Positions 1 to 10,806 are shown, numbered from the stretch's first letter. The stretch: DNA of 64,000 nt from Lucinisca nassula (GCA_963580285.1 OY757014.1:12290725-12354724); one strand, 5' to 3'. Notes: generated from the sequence alone by a model not told the origin. Numbers and translations: made by a program.

Positions 1-114
1 TGGTCATTTTTCTATATAATCTATACATTTTTGTTTGAATATAACACGGTTGTTTAACTAACACGGTTTCTGCTTTGGATCCCATCAATAGTGTTATAAA
101 GAGGTTGTGGTGTA

Positions 115-296
115 TACAGTCCAACCTGTATTAAGCAAGCACCTATGGGATATTAAAAAAGTGCTTGCTTAACACAGGTGCTTGATTAACACAGGTGAAT
201 TTTAATGCATTTTCCTTTTTCCGGAACTGAATGCCTGCTTGCTTAAGACAGGTTGCTTGCTTAATAGAGGTGGCCACTAAGACAGGTTTGACTGTA
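115..296. mobile_element. mariner-type MITE, TIR ACAGTC-AACCTGT
   Basis: The ends read TACAGTCCAACCTGT on the left and ACAGGTTTGACTGTA on the right, flanked by TA. The body has repeated GCTTGCTTAA-ACAGG motifs in both orientations. TA target and CAGT ends suggest a non-autonomous Tc1/mariner derivative. Confidence 0.65.
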
Positions 297-708
297 TATG
301 TTTCTGAGGCTGCTCAAAAACCATGAGCATGCATGCAGAGCTGTGCACATGAAATATATATCCTATTATAAATATTCCATATATATCAACAAGTAGGGAG
401 CACTGAAATGTTTCTTAGTCATTACATACCTTATTATGCCTATTATTTGTGCTACTATGGCACTAATCCTGGCACAAAACTTGAGTGACAGTTTAATCTG
501 TTTGCAAGTTTTAAGAGAATTATGTGCTCATCATTATGTCATTCTTAATTACAATAATTTCTATGATTTTCATGTTTTGCAATATAGTTTTACCACTGTA
601 TTTGATATGGGAGATATTAAAGAGAACTAGAGCTGTCAGAGGAGCTGATTATAGCCCCGCTGCAGCACTATTAGAGGAGAAAAACCCATAGTGTTGAAAT
701 GAAATATT
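297..708. other. AT-rich intergenic or intronic DNA, nothing assigned
   Basis: No repeat, exon or RNA gene was recognised here. The 64-codon open frame at 436-630 is AT-rich low-complexity translation with no coding character. Confidence 0.6.
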
Positions 709-937
709 TTAACCCTTTTTGTACCACATGGAATCTTCCTCCTTATATATAGCAGGAGTCCATTTCTAAATTTAGGGGTGTCAGGTTTTGTTTTCTTCAA
801 AATTTATTAGAAAAATGGCTGAACTTTTTGCAAACAGTGTAGGTCCTGATCAGACGCCGCGTTCTGCGGCGTCTGATCTGGGCCTGCACTGTTTGCCCTG
901 GTACCCGTTTTGGGGTTTCCAGTACTAAATGGGTTAA
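709..937. mobile_element. M1 MITE, TTAA ends, with hairpin cassette
   Basis: TTAA occurs at both ends (709-712, 934-937). The imperfect TIR is TTAACCCTTTTTGTACCA against TTAACCCATTTAGTACTG. Inside, 830-896 is a hairpin with arms GCAAACAGTGTAGGTCCTGA and TCTGATCTGGGCCTGCACTG and the core GACGCCGC/GCGGCGTC. Other M1 copies are at 21182-21362 and 41961-42167. TTAA targets point to piggyBac-type mobilisation. Confidence 0.75.
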
Positions 938-1365
938 ATACATGCTTACCAATTAACATTTCTGTAGGACACGGTACCATGACAATGTAAAATAGTTCCA
1001 TGAGTTCTGGGGCCCTAAGCCCTGATTCTGGTATACACAATACATCAACCGACTTTCCATGTGTGATACAGGTTTCAACTTTGTAACCCTTAAAAATCTT
1101 GAGTATAAATGGACATAAAAATTTTATTAAAGGCAAACTGTAAAACCTATCAAGGGATGTAACTCCATGAGTTTACGACTCTGGTATGCACGATACATCA
1201 GTCCACTGTCTGGTTCCCCATATTCCAACTTAATGGCCATAATAGGTCCTGAGAAAGTTGTAACAAGAAGTTTTCACTTAAGGCAAATAAATAAATATAT
1301 CAAGGGATTTAACATCAAGAGTTATAGGCCCTTGGCCCTGATTACATCAACCAACTAAACATGTC

Positions 1366-1667
1366 GCCCGCGCCCACAAGCGCTTGAAGAAATATATGGG
1401 CTACACGATGATTCCATGCAGAGCTGAATCAAGCCCGCACACTAGTACTGGTAAACCGCTTAGAGGATCTAAGCCTGTCCAGGAACCGCGGTGCGAGGCG
1501 GACCGTCCATGCTAATAAACCCTATTGGTTTCATTGGGCGACAGGGCTTGAGATGTCATTTCATCTCAATGTCGGGTAAAAGTCCCACAAAATGGGAAGC
1601 AACGTCTCCAAAATGACCTTTACAGTGTTGACGGGGACGTTAAACCTCAAATCAAACAAACAAAACC
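1366..1667 (+). mobile_element. S3 SINE-like element, complete
   Basis: About 300 bp. It starts near CGCTTGAAGAAATATATGGG and runs through ACTGGTAAACCGCTTAGAGG, then CATTTCATCTCAATGTCGGG, ending TTGACGGGGACGTTAAACC plus an (ATCAAACA)n tail. It is flanked by the duplication AACATGTC (1358-1365 and 1668-1675). There is no clear tRNA A/B box and no ORF. S3 is the most abundant SINE-like family in the window. Confidence 0.8.
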
Positions 1668-2994
1668 AACATGTCTTCTATCTCTGTCACATGAATTTTA
1701 TCTATATTGTTTCATACTGTCATTTATGTTTCAAAAGTTATATCAACTATAATCATGTTACATCTTGCTGGAATTTGTTTCATTATTTTCATGTTGAACA
1801 TGACAAAACTTAAACAATGCAACAGACAGGCTGTAAAGTGTGCAGAAAATATACAAGTTACAACTAGAATGTGTCCAGATGACACAGATGCCCCCGCCAA
1901 GGGCCCCGCCTCACCCCGAAAATCCATGTTTCAACAAAATTTTCTAAGTGTGTGACCTTGACCTTGAGGTCATGGGCAGGGTCGTTGGTATGGGTGAATG
2001 AGACTTGGGACCTGTATCTATCATCATTTCAAATATGAAGCCAATCTATAAATATAAGCCCTAAAACTTTAAAAGCATAATAAGACTAAGTCTGTGACCT
2101 TGACCTTGAGGTCAGGGGTGGGGGTATATACAACTTTGAACCAGTAACTATCATCATACCAAATATGAAGCAAATCTGTATGGTTTGGTGAGTATGAGCT
2201 CTTAATAAACTTTAAATAAAGAATTTCTTCGTCTGTGACCTTGACCTTCAGGGCACGTGCATGGGTGGGGGTATTGGACCACTATCAATCACCATACCAA
2301 ATATAAACTTAATTCATCATACGATTTGGAAAATATAAACTCTTGAAATATCTAATTAAAATTTTCTAAGCCTGTGACATTGACCTTGAGCTCATGGGCA
2401 TGGGTGGGGGTATCGCTGAATAAAATGGACAGGTATCTAACATCATACCAAATATAAACTGAATCCATCACACCATTTGGAAAATATCAACTCTTAAAAT
2501 ATCTAATTAAAAATTTCTAAGTCTGTGACCTTGACCTTGAAGCCATAGGCATGAGTTGGGGTATTGCGAAATAAACATTTGGACCTCGTATATAAGCCAA
2601 ATCCATAATATGGTTTGGAAAATTTGAGCTCTTTAAAATCTTTAACATTAAAATTATCTAAATCTGTGACCTTGACCTTGAGGTCATAGGCATGGGTGGG
2701 GGTATTGCTGAATAAAACATTGTACCTATATCTATCATCATATGAACAAAAGCCATCATAAAAGTTCAGGTTCTACCAAGGTACAAATACCTTAACTGGA
2801 GTCTTTAACATGGAAAATTTCTAAGTCCATGACCTTGACCTTGAGGTCATGGGCATGGGTGTGGGTATCGCTGAATAAAACTTTGGACCTATATCTACAA
2901 ATATGAACTAATTCCATCAAATGGTTTGGAAAATATGAGTTCTAAATGTTCACGTCTACCTGTTACAAAAACCTTAACCTGAGTCTTTAACATT

Positions 2995-5027
2995 AATACC
3001 CCGCCACTGCTAAGCAATGTAACTTATTTGAAAATATATCAAGGCTAAATAACTAGATAGGGGATAGCAGAGATATGATCCGCAAGTGTAATGTCTTAAT
3101 GTGAGTGGATGAAGTTGTTAGAAGATGTAGGAAGCATATGTAACTAGAAATGCGTCCATAGGACACGGATGCCCCCGCCCGAAAATATGTCTATGTTCGT
3201 ATTCATCCATAGAAAGTTATTGACAGTGTTTAAGTTTTGGACCCTTTTTATGCCATTTGACCTCCAAGTATGACCTTGGAGGTACGGATCTGGGTCTGCA
3301 CGTGACACATTGTCTCATGATGGTTAACATTTCTTCAAAATAATTTCAAAATCCATCCAAAAATAAGTAAGTTATTGGCTGCGTTTAAGTTTCGGACCCT
3401 TTTCTTGACCTTTGACCTCCAAGTATGACCTTGACCTTGGAGGTACGGACCTGGATTTTGCATGTGACACATCGACTCATGATGGTTAACATTTCTACAA
3501 AGTAATTTCAAAATCCATCCAGAAATAAGAAAGTTATTGACTGCGTTTAAGTTTCGGACCCTTTTTTTGACCTTTGACCTCCAAGTATGACCTTGACCTT
3601 GGAGGTACGGACCTGGGTTTTGCACGTGACACATCGACTCATGATGGTTAACATTTCTCCAAAGTAATTTCAAAATCCATCCAGAAATAAGAAAGTTATT
3701 GACTGCGTTTAAGTTTCGGACCCCCTTTTTTTTAGCTTTGACCTCTAAGTATGACCTTGACCTTGGAGGTACGGACCTGGGTTTTGCACGTGACACGTCG
3801 TCTCATGATGGTTAACATTTCTGCCGAGTAATTTTAAAATCCATCAAGAAATAAGGAAGTTATTGACTGCGTTTAAGTTTCGGACGCACGGACGGACAGA
3901 CGGACGGACGGACGCACGGACGGACGCACGGACGGACGGACAGGGGCAACGCTATATGCCCTTTCCACCATTCTTCGAATGGCGGGGGCATAAAAATCCA
4001 TTTTTCAGACATTTGATGGGAAGGCAACGCAATAAGTTGACATTATTAGAAAATTATGGAGGCAAGTATTTACCTTAAATGGCTGTGGAACATGTATCTT
4101 TATGTGGTACATGTAAGAATTTCATGTTTTTCGATGTACTGCCTGTCTGACTATATTCTTTCGTGAAGACTGATCATGAAGTAATTTCTACGGTCATTGT
4201 GCTCCTTCTGCTGATTGAAGAAGGGCAGGCATGAAGTATGTGCACTAAGTACTGGTTAACCACTTAGAAGGGCCTTTATGAAGTTTCAGCAAGATATTGT
4301 AAATAATAAAGAAACTACAGTCTAAAATGCATTTTAAATACTTCAAGGGCAGACAACTCAAGAACCGGTATAGCCAGAGTAGCGGTCCTTGGCCACGATA
4401 TGAACCATTAAGTCCTCTATATATCTGTGAAGTTTCATCGAGATATTCCATATAGTAAGGGAACTACAGGCCAAAAAACATTTTTCAGATATTTCAAAGG
4501 CAGATAACTCAATCGCTGGGAAAGCCAGAGTCATGTTCCTTTGCCACAGTATATAACAATTCATCTACTACATATCTATGAAGTTTCAGCAAGATATTGT
4601 AAATGATAAACGAACTACAGTCTAAAATGCATTTTTTAAATACGTCAAGGGCAGATAACTCAAGAACTGGAACAGCCAGAGTAGCAGTCCTTGGCCACAA
4701 TATGAACCGTTTAGTCCTTTATATATCTGTGAAGTTTCATCCAGATATTCCATATAGTAAGGGAATTAGAGGCCAAAAACCATTTTTCAGATACTGAAAA
4801 GGGCAATAACTCTGCTAAAAATTAACGGATTTTGCCCATTAACAATCCCAAACCACTCATCCCCAATACCAATATGTATGCAAAATTTGAACACAATCCG
4901 TGAAAAAATACTCAAGTTATCGATCGGAAACAAAGTGCGGACGGACCACGGACAGACATACGGATGGACAGACGGACACCGTAGGGTATAACATAATACC
5001 CCGCCAATATCGTGTGGCGGGGTATAA
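2995..5027 (+). mobile_element. R3 element nested in R1, 151-bp units in dimers
   Basis: The left end is AATACCCCGCC. The right end is the hairpin ATACCCCGCC-(10 nt)-GGCGGGGTAT (4996-5025), preceded by GGACGGACCACGGACAGAC. Four units at 4277, 4428, 4579 and 4730 have exact 151-bp spacing. Units 1 and 3 are alike (CAGCAAGATATTGTAAAT), as are 2 and 4 (CATC-AGATATTCCATATAG), giving a 302-bp higher-order repeat. R2 sits inside at 3142-3996. Confidence 0.65.
3142..3996 (+). mobile_element. R2 element nested in R3, 162-bp units
   Basis: The head ACTAGAAATGCGTCCATAGG ends in GATGCCCCCGCC. About four 162-bp units contain CCTTTGACCTCCAAGTATGA and CATGATGGTTAACATTTC. A GGAC/GCAC run (3884-3942) follows, then a hairpin ending GAATGGCGGGGGCATAAAAA. 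The right arm GGCGGGGGCAT complements the head ATGCCCCCGCC. A long minus-strand open frame (3335-3796) exists only because 162 is divisible by three. Confidence 0.75.
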
Positions 5028-5164
5028 AAACCTTAACCTGAGGTTACAGGATCATGTACATACGTACGTACGTACACACACATGTACAGACGGACCTACA
5101 CATGTATGCACGTAGGCAAGTACGGAAAACCAAAAAACTATATGCCGATACGGGGGCATAAAAA

Positions 5165-5348
5165 AGTTACCATTACTGCTGTTGACCATTAGTTGTCTTT
5201 CCTCTCTTCTTTACATATGTATTCAAACTATATTAATGCAAACAAGTAAAACCTCTACTAACAGACACCTGTGTTTAACAGCCACCTCTCTTCAGAGGAC
5301 ATCATATTTCTTCCAAAACCTTTCGCAATCCAGTAAAATTCTTATATG
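5165..5348. other. no assigned feature
   Basis: Mixed sequence with CCTCTACTAACAGACACCTG-type motifs like those in the MITE at 115-296. Possibly decayed MITE DNA. Confidence 0.4.
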
Positions 5349-5417
5349 GAGACCACCTCTGGGACTGTTCAAAAGTGGTCTTAAATACCAATCTTGAACA
5401 GTCCCAAAGATGGTCTC
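5349..5417. repeat. foldback hairpin GAGACCAC-GGGACTGTTCAA
   Basis: Arms 5349-5372 and 5394-5417 pair (GAGACCACCTCTGGGACTGT against ACAGTCCCAAAGATGGTCTC). A related hairpin is at 48226-48291. This is probably the core of a decayed MITE family. Confidence 0.65.
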
Positions 5418-5853
5418 TTATAAGGAGACACTGAGTGTACAAAATACAAAGAAAGAATAGTGAAAAACTTCTAAATAAGCTTTAAAAACAGATTTAGTCA
5501 AAATTGTGGGTGCTCTTAATAGTGGCATTTACTGTATCTTTATCTTTCTAGATTCACAAAAGAGTCTTTTTAAAACAAAAACTCTAGACCTTTATTCTGG
5601 CAACTATTAAGCTGTTCTTTGTCACATACATGCATACAAGAATAATGAGTACCTGTTGTCAGGTTTTAAAAGGCAACTCTTTTCGAAAAAAGAATTCATT
5701 GCATCTTTATTGGCATAATTATACTAGGAAAGAAACGAAAATAGTGTGCACATTCATTTTAATTTTGGGCATCTACATGAACAGCTGCAGCACCTTAAAA
5801 TCTCGTCATGCTATGCAAGATACACCCGAGTACCGGTGTCAACAACAACCATT
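5418..5853. other. no assigned feature
   Basis: AT-rich sequence without recognisable repeats or exons. Short open frames at 5630-5857 lack coding character. Confidence 0.5.
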
Positions 5854-6035
5854 TTAACCCATATCCTGCTGTTCATGACAGCCCCAATCTTTGCAAACAG
5901 TGTAGATCCAGAGATCTACACTGTTAGGATGTACACTGTTTGACATTTAGTTTATGAATTTGTAGGAATAAATTAAATCAATCTGATTGGTTCAATGGTG
6001 TGGCTAAATTGAATATTCATCAAGAGTAGTGTTAA
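5854..6035. mobile_element. M2 MITE, TTAA ends, hairpin cassette
   Basis: TTAA at 5854 and 6032. The left end is TTAACCCATATCCTGCTGTT; the right side has TGAATATTCATCAAGAGTAG. The cassette here is shortened and rearranged (GCAAACAGTGTAGATCCAGA / ATCTACACTGTT / GTACACTGTTTGAC). Other M2 copies: 10807-11008, 22323-22535, 23058-23263, 47817-48029 and 49618-49795. Confidence 0.7.
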
Positions 6036-6084
6036 GCCCAAAGAAAGTGTAAAAGAAACTGTCAATTCGATACAAGTATAATTC

Positions 6085-6360
6085 AATTTATGTACATATA
6101 TGAAACATGCTGGCTACTCAATGCATGTCAAATTCAAATACATGTACTTTGTGAAATATACAGTCAATTCAATACATGAAAAATTCAAATTTATGTACAC
6201 ATATGAATATGCTGACCATTCAATACATGTAAAATTCAAATTTATGTACACATATGAATATGCTGACCATTCAAAACATGTAAAATTCAAATTTATGTAC
6301 ACATATGAATATGCTGACCATTTAATACATGTAAAATTAAAAAAAAATTACATTATGAAA
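6085..6360. repeat. 51-bp tandem repeat, AT-rich
   Basis: A 51-bp unit (ATGAATATGCTGACCATTCA, ACATGTAAAATTCAAATTTA) recurs three to four times with decaying copies to about 6560. Because 51 is a multiple of three, a 17-residue periodic frame stays open on both strands. It is interpreted as a minisatellite, not a gene. Confidence 0.75.
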
Positions 6361-6658
6361 TACATTGTCAATTCAACACATGTACGGTAATATTCAAATA
6401 CATGTACACATAATAAACATGCTGGCCAGTCAATACATAAAATTTAAAAATACATGAACATGTTAAAAACATGCTGTCAGTTCAATACAAATTCATACAA
6501 AATTCAAAATGAAGAAACATGCTGTCAATTCAATTCAAATAAAATTCAAAATGACAAATCATGCTGTTCAGTCAAATGGTCAAAAAATTCAAAATCAGAC
6601 ATCTTGCAAAAATTTAAATTATCAAAAAAAAAACAAGACAAACCCTACATATAGACTT

Positions 6659-6750
6659 GTGCCACCAGTGAAGACTTGAACTAGCATGCTGTTCTGTGCT
6701 GTCTGATCAGACTTAGACATGCAGGTTAATCTGAGTCTTTGCTGGTGGCA
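6659..6750. repeat. foldback element GTGCCACCAGTGAAGAC
   Basis: GTGCCACCAGTGAAGAC pairs with GTCTTTGCTGGTGGCA. Between them is TGTGCTGTCTGATCAGAC, a degenerate form of the shared hairpin cassette. A small MITE relic. Confidence 0.55.
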
Positions 6751-6880
6751 TAGATGTTATTGTGGGTTTTTTCATGCGCTGGCACAAATGGAGTTAGTCT
6801 AGGCTAATGCAGGATGCTAAAACTAAAACCAACAATTTCATATGGTTTCTTACTTACTCTTGTGAAGAAAACTCTGGTGA

Positions 6881-7157
6881 TTCTCCTATGCCACTAACAA
6901 AAGAGAACAAGTAAGGTGAGTCCCCTATGCCACTAACAAAAGAGAACATGTAAGGTGAGTCCCCTATGCCACTAACAAAAGAGAACAAGTAAGGTGAGTC
7001 CCCTATGCCACTAACAAAAGAGAACAAGTAAGGTGAGTCCCCTATGCCACTAACAAAAGAGAACATATATGGTGAGTCCCCTATGCCAATAACAAAAGAG
7101 AACAAGAAATGTGAGTCCCCTATGCCACTAGCAAAAGACAAAAAGTTTGGGGAGTCT
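6881..7157. repeat. 39-bp minisatellite, seven units
   Basis: CCTATGCCACTAACAAAAGA plus GAACAAGTAAGGTGAGTCC repeats at exactly 39-bp spacing (6885, 6924, 6963, 7002, 7041, 7080, 7119). The plus strand has AAGGTGAGT, a consensus 5' splice site, in most units. The minus strand is open as a 13-residue repeat (FSFVSGIGDSPYL) and ends next to a GTAAGTAAG donor-like site. Protein expression is unproven. Confidence 0.85.
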
Positions 7158-7318
7158 TATGTATCTCTTGATCCTTACATGCTAAGTATCATGCTCATCA
7201 GGGCTCTTCCAAAAATAATGCAACTTTCATTGTTTCTCCTATAGGTTAAAATCTTTTTGACTTGCTCTGCCATTAAAAATACTCTCTATCTACCTCAATA
7301 CATCTTATTAGCCTGTTG

Positions 7319-7420
7319 ATGTATTTCATCTCAATGTCAGGTAAAAGCCCTACAAAACTTGAACAACATCGCCAAAATTAACTTAAGTGTTGATAGGGAC
7401 TTAAAACCTCAATTCAAACA
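7319..7420 (+). mobile_element. S3 fragment, 3' end only
   Basis: It matches the S3 3' third: CATCTCAATGTCAGGTAAAA, then GTGTTGATAGGGACTTAAAA, then TCAATTCAAACA. The R4 element begins directly at its tail. Confidence 0.65.
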
Positions 7421-9074
7421 AAAAACAAGAGGGCCATGATAGCCCTGGATCGCTCACCTGATCCATAGAGTAACAAGTGGGCCCCTGGGTGGGCCATTAT
7501 TGATCCTAGGGCTATAATGTGCATAATTTTGAGAGAGGTCTAAACAGGTGAAGCTTCATACCAAATATCAACAAAGGCTATAATTTGATCAATCTTGGCA
7601 AAAAACCACTAGATGAAGCTACACACCAAATATCAAAGACCTGGGCCTTGCTGTTTCAGAGAAGATTTTCAAAGATTATCTCTATATAAGCCTATATGAA
7701 ACCAAATGGCCCCGGGGCGGGGTCATTTGTGGCCCGAGGGCTATAATTTGAGCAATCTTGGTAGAGGTCCACTAGATGAAGCTCCATACCAAATATCAAA
7801 GACCTGGGCCTTGCAGTTTCAGAGAAGAAGATTTTTAAATATTTCCCTGTATAAGACTATGTAAAACCAAAGGGTCTCGGTGTGGGGGGCATTTTTGGCC
7901 CCAGGGCTATAATTTGAACAATCTTGATAGAGGTCCACTAGATGAAATTTCACACCAAATATCAAAAACCTGGGCCTTGCTGTTTCAGAGAAGAAGATTT
8001 TCAAAGATTATCACTATATAAGTCTATATAAAACCAAATGGCCCCGGGGCGGGGTCATTTGTGGCCCGAGGGCTATAATTTGAACAATGTTGGTAGAGGT
8101 CCACTAGATAAAGCTCCATTACAAATATCAAAGACCTGGGCCTTGCAGTTTCAGAGAAGAAGATTTTTAAAGATTTCCTTGTACAAGTCTATGTAAAACC
8201 AAAGGGTCTCGGGGCGGGGACATTTTTGGCCCCAGGGCTATAATTTGAACAATCTTGATAGAGGTCCACTAGATGAAATTTCACACCAAATATCAAAGAC
8301 CTAGGCCTCTTGGTTTCACAGAAGAAGATTTTTAAAGATTTTCCCAATATAAGTCTATGTAAAACCAAAGGGCCCCCGGGCGGGGGCAATTTTGGCCCCA
8401 GCACTATAATTTGAACAATCTTTGTAGAAGTCCACAAGATGAAGCTTCATACCAATTATAAAAGACCTGGGCCTTGCAGTTTCAGAGAAGAAGATTTTTA
8501 AAGATTTTCCCTATATAAGCCTATGTAAAACCAAAGGGCCCCGGGGCGGGGGCATTTTTGGCCCCAGCACTATAATTTGAACAATCTTAGTAGGGGTCCA
8601 CTAGTTGAAGCTTCATACCAAATATCAAAGACCTGGGCCTTGCGGTTTAAAAAAAGAAGATTTTTAAAGATTTTCCCTATATAAGCCCATGTAAAACCAA
8701 AGGGACCCGGGGTGGGGGCATTTTTGGCCCCAGCATTATAATTTGAACAATCTTGGTAGGGGTCCACTAGATGAAGCTTCATACCAAATATCAAATGGTT
8801 TCAGAGAAGAAGATTTTTTAAGTTTTCAGTGAAAAAAATATATTTTTGGCTCCTGTGACCTAGATGTGCAATGGGCTGGAACCATTTGAACAAAATTGAA
8901 AGGGGACCACCTAAGGCTCATTCCTGTGAAGTTTGGTCAAAATCCGATCAGTGGTTTACGAGAAGATGTCGTTGAAAGAAATTGTCTACGGCAGATGCAC
9001 GCACGGACACACGACAAACGACGGACAAAAAGTGATCCCAAAAGCTCACCTCGTCACTATGTGATGGTGAGCTA
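7421..9074 (+). mobile_element. R4 tandem-array element, copy 1
   Basis: The head is ACAAGAGGGCCATGATAGCC with CGCTCACCTGATCC. About eight units of about 166 bp carry TATAATTTGAACAATCTTGG, CCAAATATCAAAGACCTGGG and GGTTTCAGAGAAGAAGAT. It ends with CACGCACGGACACACGAC and a hairpin (AGCTCACCTCGTCAC / GTGATGGTGAGCT), then an A run. The terminal arm complements the head GCTCACC. A second copy lies at 59021-60365. Open frames inside are array artefacts. Confidence 0.75.
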
Positions 9075-9376
9075 AAAAAAAAAAACATTTTTATAGACCC
9101 TTACTGCGACTGTTCCGCCTTTCAGCATTGGAATTTGCATGACTGGACCCTTATTTATAAAACCTTCTTTACCGTTTGTGTTGTTTGAAAATAATTGGAT
9201 GACCACATTTTAGGTGGCCCAAATTCGGTTGAAATACTTCTGCTTTGGTTCAAAATAGTCATCAGTAGTCTTGTTCACCAAGCCTTTCAGGTGATCCAGA
9301 TCAAGATCATGTGATCACAACCAACATCTTCTAACGTTCTATAGAATTTTATTTGAAATCAAAAATGAGGCTTACC
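9075..9376. other. unique sequence, no feature seen
   Basis: No repeat family was recognised. It contains the donor-proximal part of the intron beyond the candidate exon at 9377-9647. Confidence 0.5.
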
Positions 9377-9403
9377 AAAATTCTGGTGAAAGTGCTGATT
9401 TGC
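9377..9403 (-). CDS. alternative reading: 27-bp EFR3 micro-exon
   Basis: On the minus strand TTTGACCTGATTTGCTTTAG is an acceptable acceptor, and 27 bases follow to the donor GTAAGCC. The phase fits the EFR3 exon at 14121-14197, which ends two bases into a codon: the join would read S-KSALSPEF. This competes with the larger open frame at 9377-9647. Only cDNA can decide; the call is weak. Confidence 0.2.
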
Positions 9404-9647
9404 TAAAGCAAATCAGGTCAAACAACATGGCATCCACAGATGTACCAAGATTTTGGGTACATGCTAACTTGATGTCATAAAACTCTTGGACAGCTTCAAG
9501 AATGGTTCCTTTGCCCCTGTTCTGTTTACTGCAAAGTCTTCTGCTGTGTGCGCTGCGAACACGCCAGACAATCGCGACTATTGAAGATTTGACAGGCGTC
9601 GCCATTATTGTTGTTGACATCCTGTGAAGCGTTTCCTGGGTATACAT
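9377..9647 (-). CDS. possible first coding exon of an unidentified gene
   Basis: A minus-strand frame is open from an ATG near 9647 to a good donor (TTTTG then GTAAGCC at 9376). A second ATG at MATPVKSSIVAIVWRVRSAH gives a basic, Ser/Arg-rich start that could target mitochondria. After it come GTILEAVQEFYDIKLACTQN and LGTSVDAMLFDLICFSKSAL, which look like real protein. The stretch 9535-9640 is richer in CpG than its surroundings, as expected of a promoter or first exon. I do not recognise the family. If real, it is either a neighbouring gene on the same strand or a gene nested in an EFR3 intron. Confidence 0.4.
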
Positions 9648-9935
9648 GCCACTTAGCGGTCATAAAAATTTAAATAGAACATGTCAAGACGTCTAGCTTT
9701 GTCTAGCGTCTGGATGACCAGTGACTAAATTGTTGATAGCTTTTTGGCTATATTTTGGATACATTTGCAGAAGTTTTTTTTCACATTTGCAAAACGGGTC
9801 TTCTTTTGTCTATCTGTCAAAGATGGTACAGCCTAAGTGGACTGACACATTTTTGTTTTTCTTGATTCTTAATGCTCTGCATGCTTGGTACTTTTTTCAG
9901 CAAACATCACATTGAAATATTTTTTTATAGGAAAC
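9648..9935. other. possible upstream region of the 9377-9647 exon
   Basis: Unique sequence with TATTTAAATTTTTATG near 9672 and an inverted motif GACGTCTAGC...GCGTC. No repeat was recognised. If 9377-9647 is a first exon, this would be its promoter region. Confidence 0.3.
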
Positions 9936-10795
9936 AGGATTTGACATTTCATGCAATGGAGACAATTTGCATGAGATGTCAAGTCCTATATAAGAGACAA
10001 TTTGTGTGAGATGTCAAGTCCTGTATAAGAGACAATTTGCGTGAGATATCAAGTCCTGTGTAAGAGACAATTTGCGTGAGATATCAAGTCCTGTATAAGA
10101 GACAATTTGTGTGAGATATCAAGTCCTGTATAAGAGACAATTTGCATGAGATATCAAGTCCTGTATAAGAGACAATTTGTGTGAGATGTTAAGTCCTGTA
10201 TAAGAGACAATTTGCGTGAGATATCAAGTCCTGTATAAGAGACAATTTGCGTGAGATATCAAGTCCTGTGTAAGAGACAATTTGCGTGAGATATCAAGTC
10301 CTGTATAAGAGACAATTTGTGTGAGATATCAAGTCCTGTATAAGAGACAATTTGCATGAGATATCAAGTCCTGTATAAGAGACAATTTGTGTGAGATGTT
10401 AAGTCCTGTATAAGAGACAATTTGCATGAGATATCAAGTCCTGTGTACGAGACAATTTGTGTGAGATGTCAAGTCCTGTATATGAGACAATTTGCGTGAG
10501 ATGTCAAGTCCTGTATAAGAGACAATTTGTGTGAGATATCAAGTCCTGTATAAGAAACAATTTGCGTGAGATATCAAGTCCTGTGTATGAGACAATTTGT
10601 GTGAGATGTCAAGTCCTGTAAAAGAGACAATTTGCGTGAGATGTCAAATCCTGTATAAGAGACAATTTGCGTGAGATGTCAAGTCCTGTATAAGAGACAA
10701 TTTGCGTGAGATATCAAGTCCTGTATAAGAGACATTTTGTGTCAGATATCAAGTCCTGTTTTCTGGGAAAAATAAGAAAAATATCAACAATTTGT
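9931..10795. mobile_element. foldback element whose arm expanded into a 35-bp array
   Basis: The left end is GAAACAGGATTTGACATTTC; the right end is GTCAAGTCCTGTTTTC-like followed by TGGGAAAAATAAGAAA. Between them, 9959-10759 holds 23 units of exactly 35 bp (GAGACAATTTGCGTGAGATA, TCAAGTCCTGTATAA) that differ mainly by C/T and G/A changes. A short copy with two units is at 57000-57125. There are no spacers, so it is not CRISPR. Confidence 0.85.
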
Positions 10796-10806
10796 CCTTT
10801 GATGAA

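Larger units (their letters stand above)
1858..5164 (+). mobile_element. R1 tandem-array element, split by nested R3 and R2
   Basis: The head is ACTAGAATGTGTCCAGATGACACAGATGCCCCCGCC-like. Seven units of about 140-160 bp follow, each with TGACCTTGACCTTGAGGTCA-like text and ACCAAATATGAA (anchors at 1953, 2095, 2236, 2375, 2526, 2667, 2830). The array stops near 2995 and the element resumes at about 5027 with ACGTACGTACGTAC, GACGGAC and the terminal ATGCCGATACGGGGGCATAA. The 17-base AAAAACCTTAACCTGAG lies on both sides of the insertion. No coding capacity. Confidence 0.65.

Noticed and set aside
3335..3796. 153-codon minus-strand open frame
   Set aside because: It is the readthrough of 162-bp R2 units; 162 is divisible by three, and the peptide repeats with the array.
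6100..6390. 96-codon frame with 17-residue repeats
   Set aside because: Same artefact from a 51-bp minisatellite; both strands are open and composition is low complexity.
9959..10759. Regular 35-bp direct repeats resembling a CRISPR array
   Set aside because: Units are contiguous with no spacers, the setting is eukaryotic, and the array grows from a MITE arm.
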